From Caldilineae bacterium (GTDB taxonomy: Bacteria; Chloroflexota; Anaerolineae; J102), in NCBI GenBank assembly GCA_003694905.1, contig RFJM01000049.1, forward strand, positions 1 through 10,378: DNA of 10,378 nucleotides, read 5' to 3'. Below the pieces are notes generated by a model. It saw only the letters and a program-made list of their open reading frames with translations. It was not told where the DNA came from and did not search any database. This document shows, piece after piece, positions 6,232-10,378 of this stretch. Position numbers and translations under genes: made by a program. Each line of letters starts with the position of its first letter. Positions within the stretch are counted from its first letter, which is position 1.

Positions 6232-7302
6232 ATGGCATCCAGTTCCAGGAAGTCGTTCTTATTTGTCGCGCTCGTTCTCCTGTTGGCTCTGGTGGTCAGC
6301 GCCTGCGCGGTTCCGGCGGCACCGGCAGCGCCCGCTGCGCCTGCTGCACCCCAGGGCAAGACGAAGGTGGTGATCTATACGGCCAAGGAGAATGAGGAGA
6401 TCACCGAGTATCTGCCGGTAGCAGAAAAGGCCCTACCCGATCTCGATCTGGAGGTTTTGCGTCTTTCGACCGGTGACCTGACGGCGAGGTTGTTGGCCGA
6501 GAAGGAGAATCCGCAAGCCGATGTGATCTGGGGTGTGGCGGCCACCAGTATGATGATTTTCGAAAAGGAGGGGATGCTAGAGCCCTATGCGCCAGCCGGG
6601 GTAGAAAATATCCTGCCTGCCTTCAAGTCGCCGAATGATCCGCCAACCTGGGTGGGTGTGGATGCCTACCTGACGGCATTCTGCGTCAACACGGAGAAGG
6701 CGAAGGAGTTTAATCTGCCTACGCCTGCGTCATGGAAGGATCTGCTGGACCCGGTGTACGAAGGGCACCTTGTGATGCCCAACCCGGCTTCGTCGGGCAC
6801 GGGCTTCATGTTTGTGTCGAGTGTGCTGCAGGGTCTGGGAGAAGAAGAGGGGTGGAAGTATCTGGCGGATCTGGATAAGAACATGGCGATCTATACCAAG
6901 TCGGGTTCGAAGCCGTGCAAACTGGCGGCAGCGGGCGAGTATCCCATCGGCATTTCCTTTGCGTTTGTCGCTGCGAAGCTGAAGAAGGACGGTGCACCGC
7001 TGGAAATGGTCTTGCCCGAGGAGGGCTCTGGCTATGAAGTGGAGGCAAACGGCCTGATGAAGGGGACGGACGTTCCCGATGCGGCCAAGCGCTTCCTGGA
7101 CTGGGCGGTCAGCGACGAGGCGCTGAGCATGTATGCCAAGTACTTCGCAGTGGTGGCGAAGCCGGGCTTCCCGGTCCCGGAAGGAATGCCTGAAGATACG
7201 GCCGACCGCCTGTTCCCCATGGATTTCCAGTGGTCGTCGACGAATCGCGACCGGATTCTGGAGCAATGGACGAGTCAGTTCGCGGTCAAGACCGAGGAGT
7301 AA
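6232..7302 (+). CDS. ABC importer substrate-binding lipoprotein, 2-aminoethylphosphonate (PhnS2-like) type
   Basis: This 356-residue protein captures a solute outside the membrane and delivers it to the permease encoded downstream. Residues 1-24 form a lipoprotein signal: a short basic start, a hydrophobic core and lipobox VSAC with C25 as the lipidated Cys. A P-A-A repeat linker (28-40) tethers the mature domain. The mature part (about 43-352) has the class II binding-protein layout of the iron/thiamine/aminophosphonate group. Features I recall from putative 2-aminoethylphosphonate-binding proteins are NPQADVIWG (93-101), PPTWVGVDA (137-145), VMPNPASSGTGF (181-192), SGSKPC (224-229) and PIGISF (238-243). 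SSGTG and SGSKPC are the likeliest ligand-contact loops. The specificity is inferred from family resemblance, without a search or structure; another phosphonate, a methylated amine or an anion is possible. It is first in an operon with ATPase and permease genes and separated from them by a stem-loop. Confidence 0.88.
   Translation: MASSSRKSFLFVALVLLLALVVSACAVPAAPAAPAAPAAPQGKTKVVIYTAKENEEITEYLPVAEKALPDLDLEVLRLSTGDLTARLLAEKENPQADVIWGVAATSMMIFEKEGMLEPYAPAGVENILPAFKSPNDPPTWVGVDAYLTAFCVNTEKAKEFNLPTPASWKDLLDPVYEGHLVMPNPASSGTGFMFVSSVLQGLGEEEGWKYLADLDKNMAIYTKSGSKPCKLAAAGEYPIGISFAFVAAKLKKDGAPLEMVLPEEGSGYEVEANGLMKGTDVPDAAKRFLDWAVSDEALSMYAKYFAVVAKPGFPVPEGMPEDTADRLFPMDFQWSSTNRDRILEQWTSQFAVKTEE
6313..6351 (+). 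repeat. P-A-A codon repeat encoding the lipoprotein tether
   Basis: Four nine-base units encoding Pro-Ala-Ala, plus a final Pro, follow the lipidated Cys by three residues. Codons differ between units (GCG, GCA, GCC and GCT for Ala), so the repeat is kept at the protein level more than the DNA level. It probably forms a flexible, extended spacer between membrane anchor and binding domain. Confidence 0.7.
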
Positions 7303-7331
7303 GACGCAGCCGAGTCACAGACATTCGTGCA

Positions 7332-7366
7332 GAGAGGAGCGGCGCGGTGACCGCGGCGCTCCTCTC
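7332..7366 (+). promoter_or_regulatory. Stem-loop between binding-protein and ATPase genes
   Basis: This 35-base near-perfect palindrome pairs GAGAGGAGCG (7332-7341) with CGCTCCTCTC (7357-7366). After one G-G mismatch come further CGCG/CGCG pairs around a small loop. No T-run follows, so it is not a standard rho-independent terminator. In binding-protein-dependent importer operons such structures commonly protect the upstream mRNA from 3' exonucleases or cause partial termination, giving more binding protein than membrane components. That role is inferred here. Confidence 0.65.
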
Positions 7367-7396
7367 GCTGATATCATAAGTCCCGGGGACTTTGGA

Positions 7397-8497
7397 ATGA
7401 ACCGATCTGAGCAATCTGCAAGTGAACCCTATCTACGGATTGTCCATGTCACGAAGACGTTTGGCGATCTGGTGGCGGTGAATGATGTGTCACTCGATGT
7501 CAGTGAGGGGGAGTTTGTATGTATTCTGGGGCCCAGTGGTTGCGGCAAAACGACGTTGTTGCGTATGATCGCGGGACTGGAGGAACAGAATACGGGCCAG
7601 ATCTTCCAGGCGGGCAAGGATGTGTCACGGCTGCCGCCGCGGCGACGGGATTTCGGTATCGTGTTCCAATCGTATGCGCTGTTCCCGAATCTGACGGCGG
7701 CGCAGAATATCGCCTACGGCCTGGAGAATCGGAAGCTGCCGAAGAAGCAGATCGAGGCCAGGGTGAAGGAGTTGTTGGACCTGGTGGGGTTGCCCGATGT
7801 GGGACATAAGTATCCGGCCCAGCTTTCGGGCGGGCAGCAGCAACGCATTGCGCTTGCCCGGGCGCTGGCCACGTCACCTGGGCTGTTGCTGCTGGATGAG
7901 CCGCTGTCTGCGCTGGATGCCAGGGTGCGGGTGTCGCTGCGCCGCGAGATCAAGCAACTGCAACGGCAGGTGGGTGTTACGACGATCTTCGTGACGCACG
8001 ATCAAGAGGAAGCGCTGGTGATGGCGGACCGCATCGTGGTGATGAACCAGGGGTGCATCGAGCAGGTAGGCACGCCCGAGGAGATCTATCGTTCACCGGC
8101 AAGTCCTTTTGTGGCCGACTTTATCGGGGTGATGAATTTTCTGCCGGGGACGGCAGGGCCGGGCGAGGACCAGGTCCGCTGTGGCGCGGTGACGCTGCGA
8201 TGCGGCCAGGCACATGAGCTAAAGCCAGACACAGCGGTGCTGATAGCGGTACGGCCGGAAGATGTGCGGCTGGCGCATGTGCAACCGGGAACGCCGAACA
8301 GCGTGAGGGTGAAAGTGGAGGACGCGGAGTTCCTGGGCTCGTTCTACCGGCTGACGTTGCAGTTGGATGGTCTGGAGACGGAAAGACTGGTGGCCGAGGT
8401 CTCCAACAACATGATGCGGGACCTGAACATTCAGGTGGCCAGCGAGTTGCTGGTCCATCTGCCTGCAGATCTGCTGCGAGTCTATGCGGCGGAATAG
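7397..8497 (+). CDS. ABC importer ATP-binding protein, PhnT2-like
   Basis: This 366-residue protein powers the importer by ATP hydrolysis on the cytoplasmic face. All nucleotide-binding motifs are present and in order: Walker A GPSGCGKT (45-52), Q-loop Q91 in FQSYALFPN, signature LSGGQ (143-147), Walker B LLLLD plus catalytic E168, D-loop SALD (171-174) and H-loop H201. Residues about 245-366 form the extra C-terminal TOBE-type domain typical of the sulfate/spermidine/iron/aminophosphonate ATPases; it may sense substrate or mediate regulation. ATG 7397 is preferred because the family N-terminus (LRIVHVTKTFGD) starts about ten residues later. A GGGGA at 7385-7389 is a modest ribosome site. The frame is open upstream into the binding-protein gene, but that stretch has no family likeness. 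It lies 94 bases after the binding-protein gene and 24 bases before the permease gene. Confidence 0.95.
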   Translation: MNRSEQSASEPYLRIVHVTKTFGDLVAVNDVSLDVSEGEFVCILGPSGCGKTTLLRMIAGLEEQNTGQIFQAGKDVSRLPPRRRDFGIVFQSYALFPNLTAAQNIAYGLENRKLPKKQIEARVKELLDLVGLPDVGHKYPAQLSGGQQQRIALARALATSPGLLLLDEPLSALDARVRVSLRREIKQLQRQVGVTTIFVTHDQEEALVMADRIVVMNQGCIEQVGTPEEIYRSPASPFVADFIGVMNFLPGTAGPGEDQVRCGAVTLRCGQAHELKPDTAVLIAVRPEDVRLAHVQPGTPNSVRVKVEDAEFLGSFYRLTLQLDGLETERLVAEVSNNMMRDLNIQVASELLVHLPADLLRVYAAE

Positions 8498-8510
8498 GAT
8501 TCTCATCGAC

Positions 8511-8517
8511 AGGATGG
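8511..8517 (+). promoter_or_regulatory. Ribosome binding site of the permease gene
   Basis: AGGATGG, a partial Shine-Dalgarno match, lies four bases before ATG 8522. It supports that start, just 24 bases after the ATPase stop. Confidence 0.55.
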
Positions 8518-8521
8518 TTCT

Positions 8522-10297
8522 ATGGAATTGCCCGCTTCAGTAAAAGCTCCCCCACGCGTACGTGTGGATGAGCGTGTGTTCAAGCAGCGTGTACGCCAGC
8601 GTTTGGGTGTGGACGATGTGGTCCGCCGCGTGCTGCTGGCGCTGATTGCTGTGTGGCTGGTGGTGCTGCTGATCTATCCGCTGATCATGGTGCTGGTGCG
8701 CAGCCTGATGGATAAGCAGGGAGTGTTCGTCGGGCTGGCAAACTACACGGCCTATTTCGCCTCGCCGGCGACGTCGATCTCACTGCGTCACAGCCTGACG
8801 GTGTCTGTGATCAGTATGGTGATCACGGTGGTCTTTGCGTTTGTCTATGCCTATGGGCTGGCCCGGACCACGATTCCCTATAAGAATGTGCTACGGGCTG
8901 TGGCGATGCTGCCGATTTTCGTGCCTTCGCTGGTGCAGGCGCTGGCGTTCATCTATATGTTCGGCAATAACGGGGTGTTTACCCGCGCGTTCGGGTGGAA
9001 TATCGGCCTGTACGGTCCCGTCGGTATTGTGATGTCGGAGGTGTTCTACGCGTTTCCGCACGCGCTGATCATTCTGATGACTGCGCTGACGATGGCAGAT
9101 GCCCGCCTGCATGAGGCCGCAGAATCGCTGGGCGCGTCTGGTCTGCGTATTTTCACGACGGTGACGCTGCCGACCGTCAAGTACGGGCTGATGAGTGCCG
9201 CGTTTGTGGCGTTTACGCTGGCAATCACGGACTTCGGCGCGCCAAAGGTGGTGGGCGGGAACTACGACGTTCTGGCCACCGACATCTATAACAAGGTGGT
9301 GGGCCAACAGAATTTCGGCATGGGGGCGACGGTGAGCACGTTGCTTCTGATCCCGGCAGTGATCGCGTTCGTGCTGGACCGTATCGTGCAGCGCCGGCAG
9401 GTGGCACAGGTGACGTCGGAGATAACACCGCTGGGGCCCAGACGGCATCGCTCCCTGGTGCAGGGTGGGATATTCGTGTTCTGTGTGGCGGTGGCGGTGT
9501 TCATTCTCGCCATCTATGCCATTGTGATCATCGGGGCCTTCGTCAAGTATTGGCCGTACAACCTGACGCCCACGCTGAAGAATTTCATGACGTTCTATGT
9601 GGCAGGTGCTCACCACAGGTTCGGTGCCCTGGTCATTCTCTGGAACAGTATCAAGATGGCTACGGGAACGGCGGTATTCGGTACCATTATCGTGTTTGCC
9701 AGTGCCTATCTCATCGAGAAGAGTCGTGGCCTGAATTGGGGACGCTCGCTGCTGTATCTGCTTTCGATCATGCCGTTGGCCGTGCCGGGTATGGTGCTGG
9801 GTCTGGCGTATGTGTTTACGTTCAACAATCCCCGGCATCCGCTCTACTTCCTGTACGGCACGATGACGATTCTGGTGCTTTCCACGATCATCCACTACTA
9901 CACGGTGCCCTTCCTGACGGCGATGACGGCCCTGAAGCAGATGGACCCGGCGTTCGAGGCGATCGGCGAGTCGCTGGATGCGCCGTTTTACCGCACGTTC
10001 TGGCGGGTGACGGTGCCCATGGCCATGCCCGCGATTCTGTCTATCGCTATGTATTTCTTCCTGAATGCGATGGTGACGTTGTCGGCAGTGGTATTTCTGT
10101 TCGTACCGGGCAATGAGCTGGCATCGCTGGCGGTGATGCTGCTGGACGACGCGGGCGAGACGGCCCAGGCCATGGCCATGGCATCGCTAATCCTGGTGAC
10201 GGGTCTGACGGCCCGGGGTATTTTCTATTTGCTGACGCGAGGGGTGACACGACGGACGCAGGCGTGGACGCAGAGCAGGCAGCAGGTCGGCGCCTGA
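8522..10297 (+). CDS. Single-chain double ABC permease, PhnU2-like
   Basis: This 591-residue membrane protein forms the translocation path. It contains two consecutive permease domains of the binding-protein-dependent type in one chain. Roughly twelve hydrophobic segments can be placed: near 36-58, 91-113, 125-146, 166-188, 222-238 and 266-287 in the first half, and 314-340, 371-397, 408-433, 442-466, 502-527 and 551-572 in the second. Each half carries an EAA loop that docks the ATPase: EAAESLGASGLRIF at 198-211 and EAIGESLDAPFYRTF at 479-493. A fused permease of 550-600 residues is the known form in the iron(III) and putative 2-aminoethylphosphonate (PhnU2-type) importers, so one copy would pair with an ATPase dimer. 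The basic, hydrophilic first 30 residues are probably cytoplasmic. It is the last gene of the operon; GC-rich hairpins follow its stop. Substrate is inferred from the operon, not from the permease itself. Confidence 0.93.
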   Translation: MELPASVKAPPRVRVDERVFKQRVRQRLGVDDVVRRVLLALIAVWLVVLLIYPLIMVLVRSLMDKQGVFVGLANYTAYFASPATSISLRHSLTVSVISMVITVVFAFVYAYGLARTTIPYKNVLRAVAMLPIFVPSLVQALAFIYMFGNNGVFTRAFGWNIGLYGPVGIVMSEVFYAFPHALIILMTALTMADARLHEAAESLGASGLRIFTTVTLPTVKYGLMSAAFVAFTLAITDFGAPKVVGGNYDVLATDIYNKVVGQQNFGMGATVSTLLLIPAVIAFVLDRIVQRRQVAQVTSEITPLGPRRHRSLVQGGIFVFCVAVAVFILAIYAIVIIGAFVKYWPYNLTPTLKNFMTFYVAGAHHRFGALVILWNSIKMATGTAVFGTIIVFASAYLIEKSRGLNWGRSLLYLLSIMPLAVPGMVLGLAYVFTFNNPRHPLYFLYGTMTILVLSTIIHYYTVPFLTAMTALKQMDPAFEAIGESLDAPFYRTFWRVTVPMAMPAILSIAMYFFLNAMVTLSAVVFLFVPGNELASLAVMLLDDAGETAQAMAMASLILVTGLTARGIFYLLTRGVTRRTQAWTQSRQQVGA

Positions 10298-10368
10298 GCG
10301 GTGGCGGGCCGGCGCCCGCACGGGCTTCGCCCGTCGCCCCGCCGCTGCGACCGGCAACCGGGCACCGC
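10298..10368 (+). other. GC-rich multi-hairpin element after the permease gene
   Basis: Directly after the stop codon come two abutting hairpins: GCGGGC/GCCCGC around CGGC (10304-10319) and ACGGGC/GCCCGT around TTC (10320-10334). A third small one, CCGG/CCGG around CAA, lies at 10351-10361. GCGGTG (10298-10303) can pair with CACCGC (10363-10368), closing all three into a branched fold. No T-run is visible. It may mark the operon end, stabilise the mRNA or be a copy of a dispersed palindromic repeat. The window ends too soon to tell, and high GC makes chance pairing easy. Confidence 0.4.
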
Positions 10369-10378
10369 GCTATCAAGA

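Noticed and set aside
6313..6351. The nine-base repeat as a possible phase-variable tract.
   Set aside because: Units differ at third codon positions and encode a normal Pro/Ala lipoprotein linker. Gain or loss of units would stay in frame and not switch the gene off.
8891..9895. A 334-codon open frame on the - strand inside the permease gene.
   Set aside because: It is antisense to a clear membrane protein and rich in His, Arg and Gln, the usual shadow of hydrophobic codons.

Overview
The window is a GC-rich bacterial chromosome segment with six protein genes. Two converge, two groups diverge, and there are no RNA genes, CRISPR arrays, transposases or insertion-sequence ends that I can see. 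The organism cannot be named from the sequence. A lipoprotein signal followed by an Ala/Pro-repeat linker, the actinobacterial-size glutamine-dependent NAD synthetase and the overall gene style suggest a Gram-positive-like or monoderm phylum, with Chloroflexota as my best guess (inference only).

Left part (1-2813): a metallo-beta-lactamase-fold hydrolase reads leftward and is cut by the window edge. A 224-base intergenic region follows, with a good leftward promoter and a weak rightward one. Then comes nadE, a complete glutamine-hydrolysing NAD+ synthetase.

Middle part (2825-6035, leftward): a HAD-superfamily hydrolase lies downstream of an 808-residue flavoprotein of the dimethylglycine/sarcosine dehydrogenase family with a C-terminal GcvT-like folate domain. 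The 37-base gap suggests one operon. The HAD gene ends only 11 bases from nadE, tail to tail.

Right part (6232-10297, rightward): a three-gene ABC import operon encodes a lipoprotein solute-binding protein, an ATPase and a single-chain double permease. All three resemble the putative 2-aminoethylphosphonate importer type often called PhnS2/PhnT2/PhnU2. A 35-base stem-loop separates the binding-protein gene from the ATPase gene. GC-rich hairpins follow the permease.

The 196 bases between the flavoprotein and the importer hold two overlapping divergent promoters. The rightward one has perfect consensus -35 and -10 boxes. An inverted repeat lies across the shared -10 region, and a second palindrome sits next to the binding-protein ribosome site. 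The arrangement suggests co-regulation of uptake and catabolism of one nitrogenous substrate. My leading, unproven hypothesis is import of an N-methylated aminoalkylphosphonate or similar methylated amine, then oxidative N-demethylation with transfer of the one-carbon unit to tetrahydrofolate.
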